Assembly: GCA_023433185.1 (NCBI GenBank)
Contig: JAEZEN010000511.1
Location: forward strand, 1 to 6,993
Length of the DNA stretch: 6,993 bases
Reading direction: 5' to 3'
DNA from: Pseudomonadota bacterium
GTDB lineage: Bacteria; Pseudomonadota; Alphaproteobacteria; Rhizobiales; Kaistiaceae
Below are positions 1 through 5,609 of this stretch, piece by piece. The position numbers were made by a program, and so were the translations under genes. Positions within the stretch are counted from its first letter, which is position 1. Each line of letters starts with the position of its first letter. The notes beneath the pieces are model-generated. The model did no database searches and was not told where the DNA came from. It saw nothing but the letters and a program-made list of their open reading frames with translations.

Positions 1-198
1 GGTGTGGAGATCGATCAGCCCGGGGGTGACGACGGCACCGGTGGCGTCGACCACGTGACGCGCCCGGTCGGCGGGAATGCCGGCGTCGAGCGCCGTCACG
101 CGCCCGTTCCGGAAGCCGACATCCAGCGTGGCGTCGGTCCGCGAGCCGGGGTCGATCACCCGCCCGCCCCTGATCAGAAGATCGAATTCCATGGCCAT
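1..198 (-). CDS. Amidohydrolase-superfamily enzyme (dihydroorotase/deacetylase-like), N-terminus only
   Basis: The gene reads leftward off the window, leaving 66 N-terminal codons. The protein begins MAMEFDLLIRGGRVIDPGSR and continues to VTPGLIDLHT at the edge. DLLIRGGRVIDP followed by a short beta-rich stretch and VVTPGLIDLH is the typical opening of metal-dependent amidohydrolases: a small beta domain, then strand 1 of the barrel. His65 would be the first histidine of the HxH metal-binding motif; the second lies outside. The family includes dihydroorotases, D-aminoacylases and amidohydrolase/deacetylase-type enzymes, which hydrolyse C-N bonds in cyclic amides or N-acyl compounds. The wording of this N-terminus is closest, from memory, to the deacetylase-type group, but the substrate cannot be read from this piece. 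ATG at 198 or the in-frame ATG at 192 could be the start; a G-rich run just upstream (complement of 199-204) suits the 192 start slightly better. It is divergent from rsgA. Confidence 0.85.
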   Translation of the reverse strand, partial: MAMEFDLLIRGGRVIDPGSRTDATLDVGFRNGRVTALDAGIPADRARHVVDATGAVVTPGLIDLHT

Positions 199-551
199 CC
201 CCCCGCGACGACATGCCGTTGCGCCACCATGCCACGCCACGCTGCCGGCGCCAGTGGGCAATGCCCGCGACTTCATGTCTTTCCGAGTTCGAACGCCGTG
301 GCTTGTGTGGGCCGCCGCGCGCACCTAAGTTTCGGCCATCGTCAACCAGCCTGAGGGAGATCGTTCGTGTCCGCCATTGTCCGCCTCCCGGCTGGCGAGG
401 CCTGCCGACGCCCGTGACGTTCGTGCCGCCCTGACGGCGGCGCAACCCGTTCTCGCGTCCCTTCGACCAGCCACGACATGCGCCGCTGCCGGTCCTGCCG
501 GCGGCACGGTTTCGCGTGGCCCCGACGACGGGGCAGGGACGGACGACGACA
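199..551. other. Divergent intergenic region, amidohydrolase / rsgA
   Basis: This gap of about 350 bases separates the leftward amidohydrolase from rightward rsgA and must hold the promoters of both. I see no convincing sigma-70 pair. The best plus-strand candidate is weak: TTGTGT at 303-308, a 17-base spacer and TAAGTT at 326-331. Downstream of it a strong GAGGGAGA (353-360) sits six bases before a GTG at 367 that opens only a 16-codon frame (see the separate entry). No tRNA fold or intrinsic terminator was found. The longer reading frames here are arginine/alanine-rich and look like products of high GC. Confidence 0.5.
367..470 (+). pseudogene. Possible decayed N-terminus of a GNAT acetyltransferase, or a short leader peptide
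   Basis: A GTG at 367 follows GAGGGAGA (353-360) at good spacing and encodes a 16-residue frame starting VSAIVRLPAG, closed by TGA at 415-417. In the next frame, from about 389, the text is RLARPADARDVRAALTAAQP. Joined, VSAIVR plus LARPADARDVRAAL resembles the usual opening of GNAT N-acetyltransferases, a short beta strand then xARPxDAxxVxxAL. A 7-base insertion around 386-392 would explain the break. No later GNAT motif (Q/RxxGxG/A) follows, so anything that was here is cut short before rsgA. The alternative is a genuine 16-codon leader, or chance, because GC-rich DNA yields Ala/Arg-rich text in several frames. The end coordinate is approximate. Confidence 0.25.
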
Positions 552-1607
552 ATGACGGACATGACGAACGGACTGGCCGCCTTCGGCTGGTCGCATCACT
601 TCAACGCACAACTCGATTCCGACATGAGCGCCGCGCTGGTGCCGCTGCGGGTGGTCGCGGTGCATCGCGACGGCCTCGAGGTGGCCGGGCCGGCCTTTGC
701 CGGACGCGTCGCGCAGCTCGCCGGCACCGAAGACGAGGAGAACCGGGCGACGGTGGGCGACTTCGTGCTCGCCGACCTGTCGACTCTGCGGGCGCGGCAC
801 CTTCTCGCGCGGAAGAGCCTCTTCAAGCGGAAGGCCGCGGGCACGGGCCGGCGCGTGCAACTCGTGGCGGCCAATGTCGACACGCTGTTCGTGGTGACGT
901 CCTGCAACCAGGACTTCAACGTGGCGCGGCTCGAACGCTACCTGGCACTCGCGAGGGAGGCCGGCGTGACGCCGGTCGTGCTGCTCACCAAGGCCGACCT
1001 CGTGGACGACGCCGCCGATTACGAACGCGCCGCGGCGCGATTGATGCCGGGCCTCTTCGTCGAATGCCTCGACGGGCGCGATGCGGATGCTGCGGCACGC
1101 CTCGCGCCGTGGTGCGGCCAAGGTCAGACCGTGGCGCTGGTCGGCTCCTCCGGGGTCGGCAAGTCGACACTGGTCAACACGCTCGCCGGGGAGCACCAGG
1201 CCGTTGCGGGGATCCGCGAGGACGACGCCCACGGCCGCCACACGACGACCGGGCGATCGATGCACCGGCTCGCCTCGGGCGGCTGGCTGATCGACACGCC
1301 CGGCATGCGCGAGCTGCAGCTCGCCGACGTCGAGGAGGGCATAGCCGAGGTGTTCGCCGACATCGCGGCCCTCGCCGCCGGCTGCCGCTTCGCCGACTGC
1401 CGCCACGAGGGCGAGCCGGGCTGCGCCGTCGAGGCGTCGGTGGCGGCCGGGGCACTCGATCCTGACCGCCTGTACCGCTTCCGCAAGCTCACGGCCGAGG
1501 ATGCGCGGAACTCGGCCTCGATCCGCGAGCGGCGGCGGCGCGAACGCGGCTTAGGCCGGCTGGTCCGCGAAGCGACGCGAATGAAGAACCGCCGCTGGGA
1601 CCCGTAG
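552..1607 (+). CDS. rsgA: RsgA, ribosome small-subunit-dependent GTPase
   Basis: The 351-residue protein has the circularly permuted GTPase layout that defines RsgA (YjeQ/YloQ). After an N-terminal OB-like region (about 30-105) the G4 motif TKAD (146-149) comes first, then the P-loop GSSGVGKST (198-206), the G2 threonines HTTTG (230-234) and G3 DTPG (248-251). The C-terminal zinc knuckle is visible as Cys278, Cys283, His285 and Cys291. The tail is strongly basic (RERRRRERG near 326-333), suiting rRNA contact. RsgA is a cytoplasmic late assembly factor for the 30S subunit: it binds near the decoding centre, checks maturation and leaves on GTP hydrolysis. ATG at 552 is chosen because GGACGGA lies about 8-10 bases upstream; ATG at 561 is an alternative, and an in-frame ATG at 516 would add 12 uncharacteristic residues. 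It appears to be transcribed alone. All key residues are intact. Confidence 0.95.
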   Translation: MTDMTNGLAAFGWSHHFNAQLDSDMSAALVPLRVVAVHRDGLEVAGPAFAGRVAQLAGTEDEENRATVGDFVLADLSTLRARHLLARKSLFKRKAAGTGRRVQLVAANVDTLFVVTSCNQDFNVARLERYLALAREAGVTPVVLLTKADLVDDAADYERAAARLMPGLFVECLDGRDADAAARLAPWCGQGQTVALVGSSGVGKSTLVNTLAGEHQAVAGIREDDAHGRHTTTGRSMHRLASGGWLIDTPGMRELQLADVEEGIAEVFADIAALAAGCRFADCRHEGEPGCAVEASVAAGALDPDRLYRFRKLTAEDARNSASIRERRRRERGLGRLVREATRMKNRRWDP

Positions 1608-1619
1608 GGCGGAATCGCC

Positions 1620-1625
1620 TATAGT
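1620..1625 (+). promoter_or_regulatory. Possible -10 element upstream of the cupin gene
   Basis: TATAGT lies 13 bases after the rsgA stop and matches five of six positions of the sigma-70 -10 consensus. It is a conspicuous AT patch in very GC-rich DNA. No good -35 hexamer is visible at 16-18 bases upstream, which would fall inside the end of rsgA. If used, transcription would give a leader of roughly 100 bases ahead of the cupin start, including the hairpin at 1646-1675. Confidence 0.3.
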
Positions 1626-1645
1626 CCCGGCATGGGATCGCATCG

Positions 1646-1675
1646 GCCGGGCGTCGCCGCACGGGGGCGCCCGGC
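1646..1675 (+). other. GC-rich inverted repeat in the rsgA-cupin spacer
   Basis: GCCGGGCG at 1646-1653 is perfectly complementary to CGCCCGGC at 1668-1675, giving an 8-bp all-G/C stem with a 14-base loop. No T-run follows, so it is not a standard intrinsic terminator. It could slow or end rsgA transcription, or be a structured leader for the downstream genes. In DNA of this GC content such a repeat may also arise by chance. Confidence 0.4.
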
Positions 1676-1731
1676 GGGTTCGGCCGCACGACCCGGCAGG
1701 CGGCATGACCCTCGGAGGAGGCACGCGGGCG

Positions 1732-2193
1732 ATGACGGACTGGAAGGGAAACGGGGTCCGCGTGATCCCCGGCGACAGCCTCGATCCCAATACCGCCCAG
1801 ACGCCGGGCATGGACCGCGCCGCCGCCGTCAACCTCGCCCGCGTCGGCGCGCAGAAGATCTGGGCCGGCACCGTGACGATCCATCCCGACGCCAGGACCG
1901 GCGCCCATCACCATGGTGCGCTCGAAAGCGTCATCTACGTGATCCGCGGCCGAGCGCGCATGCGCTGGGGCGACCGGCTCGAGTTCACCGCGGAGGCGGG
2001 ACCCGGCGACTTCATCTTCGTGCCGCCCTACGTGCCGCACCAGGAGATCAACGCCTCCAGCGACCAGCCGCTCGAATGCGTCGTCGTGCGGAGCGACAAC
2101 GAGGCGGTCGTCGTCAATCTCGACATCGCGCCGGTGGAAGAACCGGAGAGCGTCCCGTGGATCGACCCGATCCACAGGCATCCCCACACCTGA
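1732..2193 (+). CDS. Cupin-domain protein, single-domain RmlC-like
   Basis: A 153-residue soluble protein with one cupin beta-barrel. Cupin motif 1 is at about 57-74, TGAHHHGALESVIYVIRG, supplying His59, His61 and Glu65 as metal ligands. Motif 2 is at about 91-106, PGDFIFVPPYVPHQEIN, supplying His103. This is the normal 3-His/1-Glu set, so a divalent metal (Mn, Fe, Ni or Zn) is expected in the barrel. The tail is acidic, then ends HRHPHT. Cupins of this size include isomerases, dioxygenases and sugar- or ligand-binding proteins; the sequence does not say which. ATG at 1732 is preferred over the in-frame ATG at 1705 because GGAGGAGG at 1714-1721 lies ten bases upstream and MTDWKGNG is a natural opening. 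There is no signal peptide, so the protein is cytoplasmic. The next gene starts 22 bases after the stop, so the two may be co-transcribed. Confidence 0.88.
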   Translation: MTDWKGNGVRVIPGDSLDPNTAQTPGMDRAAAVNLARVGAQKIWAGTVTIHPDARTGAHHHGALESVIYVIRGRARMRWGDRLEFTAEAGPGDFIFVPPYVPHQEINASSDQPLECVVVRSDNEAVVVNLDIAPVEEPESVPWIDPIHRHPHT

Positions 2194-2215
2194 TCGAGCC
2201 ACGGACGCCAATACC

Positions 2216-2545
2216 GTGAAAGCCGCTGTCCTTGCCGTCCTTCTCGTCGCTGCCGCCGGCAGCGTGCCGGCCCTGGCCCATCCGTGCGACGGCGATGCGC
2301 AGCAGCGGGGCGCAGCATTGCTGCGCTTCCACTTCGAGGAACCGGACGCAGATGTCGGCGTCGATGACCGGGTCAACCAACTGCCTTCGCTCAAGGCCCT
2401 GAAGGGCGCCGGCTCCTTCGACGTCCTGGAGGTCTGGGGCTACATCTACAGGGCCGAATACCGGATGCGCTTCATCTACGCCCAGATTCCCGGCTCCTGC
2501 GTGCTGATGGGCCAGGAGATCCTCGAAGCGAGCGATCCGTACTGA
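2216..2545 (+). CDS. Small secreted protein of unknown function with two cysteines
   Basis: The 109-residue protein starts at a GTG and opens with a clear Sec signal peptide: Lys2, a hydrophobic core (about 3-14) and an Ala-Leu-Ala cleavage site after residue 21. The mature 88-residue part starts HPCDGD. It has just two cysteines, Cys24 and Cys95, near its two ends, which would suit a periplasmic disulfide. There is no lipobox. A conserved-looking central part, VLEVWGYIYRAEYRMRFIYA (about 70-89), is rich in aromatic residues. I do not recognise the family. A weak ACGGA about ten bases upstream may serve as ribosome-binding site. It lies 22 bases after the cupin gene, and its stop is one base from the next start, so coupling with the barrel-like secreted protein is likely. 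A role in the envelope is inferred only from export. Confidence 0.8.
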   Translation: MKAAVLAVLLVAAAGSVPALAHPCDGDAQQRGAALLRFHFEEPDADVGVDDRVNQLPSLKALKGAGSFDVLEVWGYIYRAEYRMRFIYAQIPGSCVLMGQEILEASDPY

Positions 2546-2546
2546 C

Positions 2547-3035
2547 ATGACGAACCGTCGGGCCAGGAAGGTCGCGGCGCTCACGCTCGCCGGTGGCGTG
2601 CTGGCGGCAGGGACGGCGCATGCGACGGAGCCGCTGTGCGGCGCCTTCACCCTGGTCGGCGGCGAGAAGGGCGTCAATGTCGTCGACAACCCACCGGCGG
2701 GGAAGAGCCCCGGCGACGTCCGGGCCGGTTGGCGGCGGCTCGCCGACGAGGACGGCGCCGCGCGCGGCACCGTCCACTACGTGGCCGTGCTCACAGAACC
2801 GGGGGCGGCGGGGGGCGACGTGCTCGCCGGCGACTACTATGTTCGCCTGGAAGCGGGCACGATCGCGGCGCAGACGCTCTACCAGCTCCCCGATTCGACC
2901 GACACGAGCCAGAAGGCGCAGAACGCCATCCTGATCGTGACCGGTGGCACCGGCATCTTCGCCGGTGCCGGCGGGACCATCGAGATCGTCGCCGGAGAAG
3001 CGCCGCGCTACGTGTTCGACCTCGCCTGCCGCTGA
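2547..3035 (+). CDS. Secreted allene-oxide-cyclase/dirigent-like barrel protein
   Basis: The 162-residue protein has a basic N-terminus (NRRARK), a hydrophobic segment and a signal-peptidase site after Ala24-His25-Ala26, so it should be exported. The mature part is beta-rich and Gly-rich. Near the C-terminus ILIVTGGTGIFAGAGGTIEI (128-147) matches the GGTGxFxGAxG signature of the AOC-barrel/dirigent-like fold, preceded by a strand-rich region with GDYYVRLEAG (95-104). Plant relatives bind and cyclise or couple small hydrophobic molecules; the bacterial secreted versions are mostly uncharacterised, so no reaction is claimed. Cys31 and Cys161, at the two ends of the mature chain, could form a disulfide closing the barrel. 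The gene begins one base after the stop of the previous secreted protein, suggesting coupled translation and perhaps a joint envelope role. Confidence 0.75.
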   Translation: MTNRRARKVAALTLAGGVLAAGTAHATEPLCGAFTLVGGEKGVNVVDNPPAGKSPGDVRAGWRRLADEDGAARGTVHYVAVLTEPGAAGGDVLAGDYYVRLEAGTIAAQTLYQLPDSTDTSQKAQNAILIVTGGTGIFAGAGGTIEIVAGEAPRYVFDLACR

Positions 3036-3051
3036 GCCCGCCTCAGGAAAG

Positions 3052-3270
3052 CCCGACGCCCGCCTCGCGCTGATAGAGGCGCAGCAGGCGACCCTCGACC
3101 TCGAGACCTACACCGAGAACGCGCTGATCAACGAGATCCGCAAGTATGTCGGACCGTGGCGCGACCTGCGGAACCCGCCCGACTGGGGCGTGACCGGGGT
3201 CTCGCAGCGGCTGCTCGAACATTGGCGCCGGCCGGCGGAGGAGCGTAGCGATCACGCGGTGGCGGCGTGA
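3052..3270 (+). pseudogene. Remnant of a helicase-type (type III-like) restriction endonuclease
   Basis: An open frame of about 72 codons starts just after the barrel-protein gene and ends at TGA 3268-3270. It reads LALIEAQQATLDLETYTENA, then NEIRKYVGPWRDLRNPPDWG, then VTGVSQRLLEHWRRP. From memory, the pattern N(E/D)IRxxVxxWRxLxNPxxWGVTxxxxxLLxHWR is the segment of BPTD_3080-like restriction endonucleases just before the helicase part, where the intact protein would continue with FFCQxEAVET and the ATPase motifs. Here it breaks off after LEHWRRP into AEERSDHAVAA and a stop. No ATG, GTG or SD starts the frame inside the gap, and the open frame only extends back by overlapping the preceding gene in another phase. 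I read it as a fragment left by deletion. The alternative is a small unrelated ORF. The family call needs a database search. Confidence 0.5.
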
Positions 3271-3324
3271 CGACATCGCAGGGTGAGCCAGACTGGATTC
3301 CAGCGTGTCCGAGAGGCTAGCCTG

Positions 3325-3349
3325 CGCCCGCCCGGGTGACGGGCGGAGG
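3325..3349 (+). promoter_or_regulatory. Hairpin overlapping the ribosome-binding site of the channel gene
   Basis: CGCCCG at 3325-3330 can pair with CGGGCG at 3340-3345 across a nine-base loop. The right arm runs into GGAGG at 3345-3349, the Shine-Dalgarno sequence, which sits eight bases before the ATG at 3358. Folding could partly mask ribosome entry. The SD itself firmly supports the 3358 start. The rest of the stretch 3271-3357 holds no gene; it includes a perfect 11-base palindrome, CTGGATTCCAG at 3293-3303. Confidence 0.4.
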
Positions 3350-3357
3350 CACACGAG

Positions 3358-4605
3358 ATGCAAGACCTCATGGCCAAGCTGTCCGACCTATTCGGAGCCT
3401 ACCCGGACATGTCCACCGCCTTTTGGGTGATTGTCCTGGTCGTGGCAGGCGTCGCGGTCTACGCGTTCGTGCACGTGCTTCTGCGGTTGCTGACGCTCCG
3501 GCAACTACGGGGCACGAAATACGCGACCGGAAGGGAGATCCTTCAGGCGGGCATCATCTCCCGACTGGCCGCTGCCGGGCCAGCGGTCATGGTCGCCAGC
3601 CTCATCCATCAGATCCCGGGCGTAAACGAGGGCGTGGCAACGACGGTCGAGCGGATAGCGACTTCGCTGATCATCTTCGCAATCGCGTGGGCCGCCGCCG
3701 CCGCGTGCCGTCTCCTCGGGCATATCTGGCAGAGGAGAATCGGAACGGGTCGGACTCTGACAGGGTTCGTCCAGGTGGCGGTCATCGTCAACTACGTCGT
3801 CGCCGCTGCGCTCATACTTGCGGTCCTTGTCGATCGCTCTCCGCTGATCGTGATCTCAAGCCTCGGTGCCCTGACCGCCGTGCTGGTCCTCGTCTTCAAG
3901 GACACGCTCCTGTCGCTCGTCGCGTCGGTGGAAATCGCGTCCACCAACTTCGTGCGGGTGGGTGATTGGATCGAGGTGCCTAGCATGAATGCGAACGGCA
4001 CCGTGGAGGACTTCTCGCTGTATACCGTCCAGGTGCGAAACTGGGACAAGACCTACAGCAACTTCCCGACCTACGCGCTGGTGTCAGGTCCCTACATCAA
4101 CTGGCGGGGAATGCTCGACGCCGGCGGCCGCCGCATCATGCGTTCGATCGTGATCGACCAATCAACCGTTCGTTTCGTCTCGCAGGACGAACTCAATCGG
4201 TACCGCGCGATCCCAGGGCTGGCTGCCTACATCGATGGCGCCAGCCCTCTCTCTGCCTCCGATACCCCGGAATCGGCGAACCGGCAGGCGGAAATCACCA
4301 ACTCGACACTCTTCCGCGCCTATGTCCTCAACCATCTCGTCCAGAGCCCGCTGATCCGGCAGGATCTCACGCTCATGGTGCGTCAACTCGAGCCGGGACC
4401 GTTCGGCCTGCCACTTCAGGTCTACTGTTTCACCAAAACGACGGTCTGGCCCGACTACGAAGCCATCCAGGCGGACATCTTCGACCATCTCCTGGCCATG
4501 CTCCCCCAGTTCAACCTCACGGTGTTCCAGGCTCTGGAGGTACGTTCGTCGGGCCTTGCCGAAGACCATCAGACGCTATCGGCCTCATTGTCCCGGGAGG
4601 CGTAG
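3358..4605 (+). CDS. ybdG: YbdG-type mechanosensitive channel, MscS family
   Basis: The 415-residue inner-membrane protein equals E. coli YbdG (a low-conductance MscM-type channel) in length. Hydrophobic segments lie at about 20-45, 68-88, 97-120 and 136-158. A fifth at about 163-192 is the pore-lining helix, reading SSLGALTAVLVLVFKDTLLS. The MscS beta domain follows: FVRVGDWIEVPSMNANGTVE (198-217), then RNWDKTYSNFPTYALVSGPY (227-246) and NWRGMLDAGGRRIMRSI (248-264), a stretch diagnostic of the YbdG branch. The C-terminal part has mixed alpha/beta character. Such channels open on membrane tension and release solutes during hypo-osmotic shock. The start is supported by GGAGG eight bases upstream. 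It reads as a monocistronic gene, with 204 bases before ureA. Codon use looks less GC-biased than in rsgA. The family call is strong; equivalence of function with YbdG is inferred. Confidence 0.9.
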   Translation: MQDLMAKLSDLFGAYPDMSTAFWVIVLVVAGVAVYAFVHVLLRLLTLRQLRGTKYATGREILQAGIISRLAAAGPAVMVASLIHQIPGVNEGVATTVERIATSLIIFAIAWAAAAACRLLGHIWQRRIGTGRTLTGFVQVAVIVNYVVAAALILAVLVDRSPLIVISSLGALTAVLVLVFKDTLLSLVASVEIASTNFVRVGDWIEVPSMNANGTVEDFSLYTVQVRNWDKTYSNFPTYALVSGPYINWRGMLDAGGRRIMRSIVIDQSTVRFVSQDELNRYRAIPGLAAYIDGASPLSASDTPESANRQAEITNSTLFRAYVLNHLVQSPLIRQDLTLMVRQLEPGPFGLPLQVYCFTKTTVWPDYEAIQADIFDHLLAMLPQFNLTVFQALEVRSSGLAEDHQTLSASLSREA

Positions 4606-4627
4606 GCACCCCGCTGACGGCCCGCCG

Positions 4628-4650
4628 ATCCCATTGTTCCCAAATGGGAT
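4628..4650 (+). promoter_or_regulatory. Inverted repeat between ybdG and ureA, possible operator or weak terminator
   Basis: ATCCCATT at 4628-4635 is perfectly complementary to AATGGGAT at 4643-4650 around a seven-base loop. Nested inside is TCCCA-AA-TGGGA (4638-4649), so the site contains three TCCCA-type half-sites. No T-run follows on either strand, which argues against a standard intrinsic terminator. It lies 22 bases after the ybdG stop and directly abuts a promoter-like hexamer at 4652, which would fit a repressor or activator site for the urease operon. Confidence 0.4.
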
Positions 4651-4651
4651 A

Positions 4652-4679
4652 TTGATCGCGTGCCACTTCTGCGTAGAGT
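4652..4679 (+). promoter_or_regulatory. Candidate promoter for the urease operon
   Basis: TTGATC at 4652-4657 (four of six matches to the -35 consensus) is followed after 16 bases by TAGAGT at 4674-4679 (four of six matches to the -10 consensus). A second -10-like hexamer, TAGAAT at 4714-4719, is better on its own but lacks a good -35 partner. The stretch 4640-4725 is AT-richer than the genes around it. No sigma-54 -24/-12 pair was found. The remaining leader to 4809 shows no gene. Confidence 0.3.
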
Positions 4680-4796
4680 TGATGTGCAAATGCTCGCGGG
4701 TCGGGAAACAGCTTAGAATTGTCCGCATTCCGATCGGGGGTCCCACGTGGCTTCAACGCAGCCTTGGGGCGATCGTGGGCCATGACAAGTTTCAGC

Positions 4797-4804
4797 GAGG
4801 GAGA
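4797..4804 (+). promoter_or_regulatory. Ribosome-binding site fixing the ureA GTG start
   Basis: GAGGGAGA ends five bases before GTG 4810, and there is no other in-frame start upstream, so the GTG is the ureA start. The site overlaps an eight-codon frame (4782-4808, MTSFSEGD) that stops two bases before the ureA start. Confidence 0.6.
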
Positions 4805-4809
4805 CTGAG

Positions 4810-5112
4810 GTGCACTTCACCCCCAAGGAAATCGACAAGCTTCTGGTCCACATGGCGGCCCAGGTCGCTCAGAAGCGGAAGGACCAGGGCCTGAAGCTGA
4901 ACCATCCCGAGGCCGTGGCACTGATTGCGGCAGCCGCCCTTGATGGCGCGCGCGCCGGCAAGACTGTCGAGGAGGTCATGGCACTCGCCGCCAAGGTCCT
5001 CAGGCGCGAGGACGTGATGAACGGCGTCGTCGAGATGATTCCCTACGTCCAGATCGAGGCGGTGTTCACCGACGGCAGCCGCCTCGTCACCGTCCATAGC
5101 CCGATTATATAG
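4810..5112 (+). CDS. ureA: Urease subunit gamma
   Basis: The 100-residue protein is the usual length for free-standing UreA. It opens [20 protein letters not shown] and carries the family landmarks [14 protein letters not shown] (22-35), [13 protein letters not shown] (45-57), [19 protein letters not shown] (68-86) and a C-terminus ending [14 protein letters not shown]. UreA is the smallest subunit of the (alpha-beta-gamma)3 urease, does not carry the active site, and packs against UreC in the cytoplasmic trimer. The wording, especially KRKxxGLKLNxPEA and [14 protein letters not shown], is closest from memory to Yersinia UreA. It starts with GTG after GAGGGAGA. ureB follows 18 bases after the stop, so this is the first gene of the operon. 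Confidence 0.97.
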   Translation: MHFTPKEIDKLLVHMAAQVAQKRKDQGLKLNHPEAVALIAAAALDGARAGKTVEEVMALAAKVLRREDVMNGVVEMIPYVQIEAVFTDGSRLVTVHSPII

Positions 5113-5130
5113 CCGGAGAGACACAGCACC

Positions 5131-5577
5131 ATGGCTGACAAGCAGAAGAAGTCTCCGGCCAAGGCCGAGACCGCTCCGACGACGACCCCTGTCGGGGGCC
5201 TCGTGCTCGCTGCGGGGGACATCGAGATCAACGCCGGCTACCCGACCACGACGCTCAAGGTTCGCAATACCGGCGACCGGCCTGTTCAGGTCGGCTCGCA
5301 CTTCCACTTCTTTGAGGTGAATTCCGCGCTCGAATTCGATCGTGGCCAGGCATTCGGCAAGCGACTCGACATTCCCGCGACCACGGCCCTGCGTTTCGAG
5401 CCGGGGGACGAGAAGGAGGTCACCCTCGTCCCCTATCAGGGCAAGCAGCGGGTCTACGGCTTCAACGGCCTCGTCAACGGCTGGGCTGGCGACGAGAGCT
5501 ACGACGACTATCGCCCCCGCCTTGCGGACGCGCTCGAGCGCGTCACCCGGTACGGCTTCAAGAATAAGCCGCTCTAA
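5131..5577 (+). CDS. ureB: Urease subunit beta, extended form
   Basis: The 148-residue protein contains the UreB fold from about residue 22. [17 protein letters not shown] is followed by the signature [19 protein letters not shown] (46-64), then [20 protein letters not shown] (69-88), FEPGDEKEV (89-97) and a [11 protein letters not shown] loop (108-118). Common UreB proteins are about 100-110 residues. This one has a Lys/Ala-rich leader (1-21) and an extra C-terminal tail of about 30 residues, [20 protein letters not shown] onward to YGFKNKPL. Both extensions match the layout I recall for Yersinia UreB and the second Brucella urease. UreB helps hold the trimer together and borders the active-site flap of UreC. 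ATG at 5131 is supported by CGGAGAGA at 5114-5121. ureC starts 32 bases after its stop. Confidence 0.96.
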   Translation: MADKQKKSPAKAETAPTTTPVGGLVLAAGDIEINAGYPTTTLKVRNTGDRPVQVGSHFHFFEVNSALEFDRGQAFGKRLDIPATTALRFEPGDEKEVTLVPYQGKQRVYGFNGLVNGWAGDESYDDYRPRLADALERVTRYGFKNKPL

Positions 5578-5609
5578 GGGTCGCTCAGCTCAAGGATAGG
5601 AAATTCGCA

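Noticed and set aside
1..198. Plus-strand frames across the left edge
   Set aside because: The minus-strand frame gives a clear amidohydrolase N-terminus, and the plus-strand text has no recognisable feature.
280..300. tRNA-like T-loop text GAGTTCGAAC
   Set aside because: No flanking acceptor, D or anticodon stems can be assembled around it.
342..1406. Minus-strand 354-codon frame opposite rsgA
   Set aside because: Antisense shadow of rsgA; rich in His/Arg/Gly with no motif.
377..1465. Long plus-strand open frame overlapping rsgA
   Set aside because: Its translation is arginine/alanine-rich low-complexity text without motifs, while the overlapping frame encodes a complete RsgA with all GTPase and zinc motifs.
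1489..2394. Minus-strand 301-codon frame across the rsgA end, the cupin gene and the first secreted gene
   Set aside because: It crosses three better-supported genes and reads as GC-driven shadow sequence with no recognisable domain.
4628..4650. Rho-independent terminator after ybdG
   Set aside because: The stem is good but no T-run follows on either strand, so it is kept only as an inverted repeat or possible operator.
4640..4675. Possible sigma-54 promoter on the minus strand (TGGCACG at the complement of 4659-4665)
   Set aside because: The -24-like element is present, but the required GC of the -12 element is missing at the proper distance, and the orientation points toward ybdG rather than ureA.
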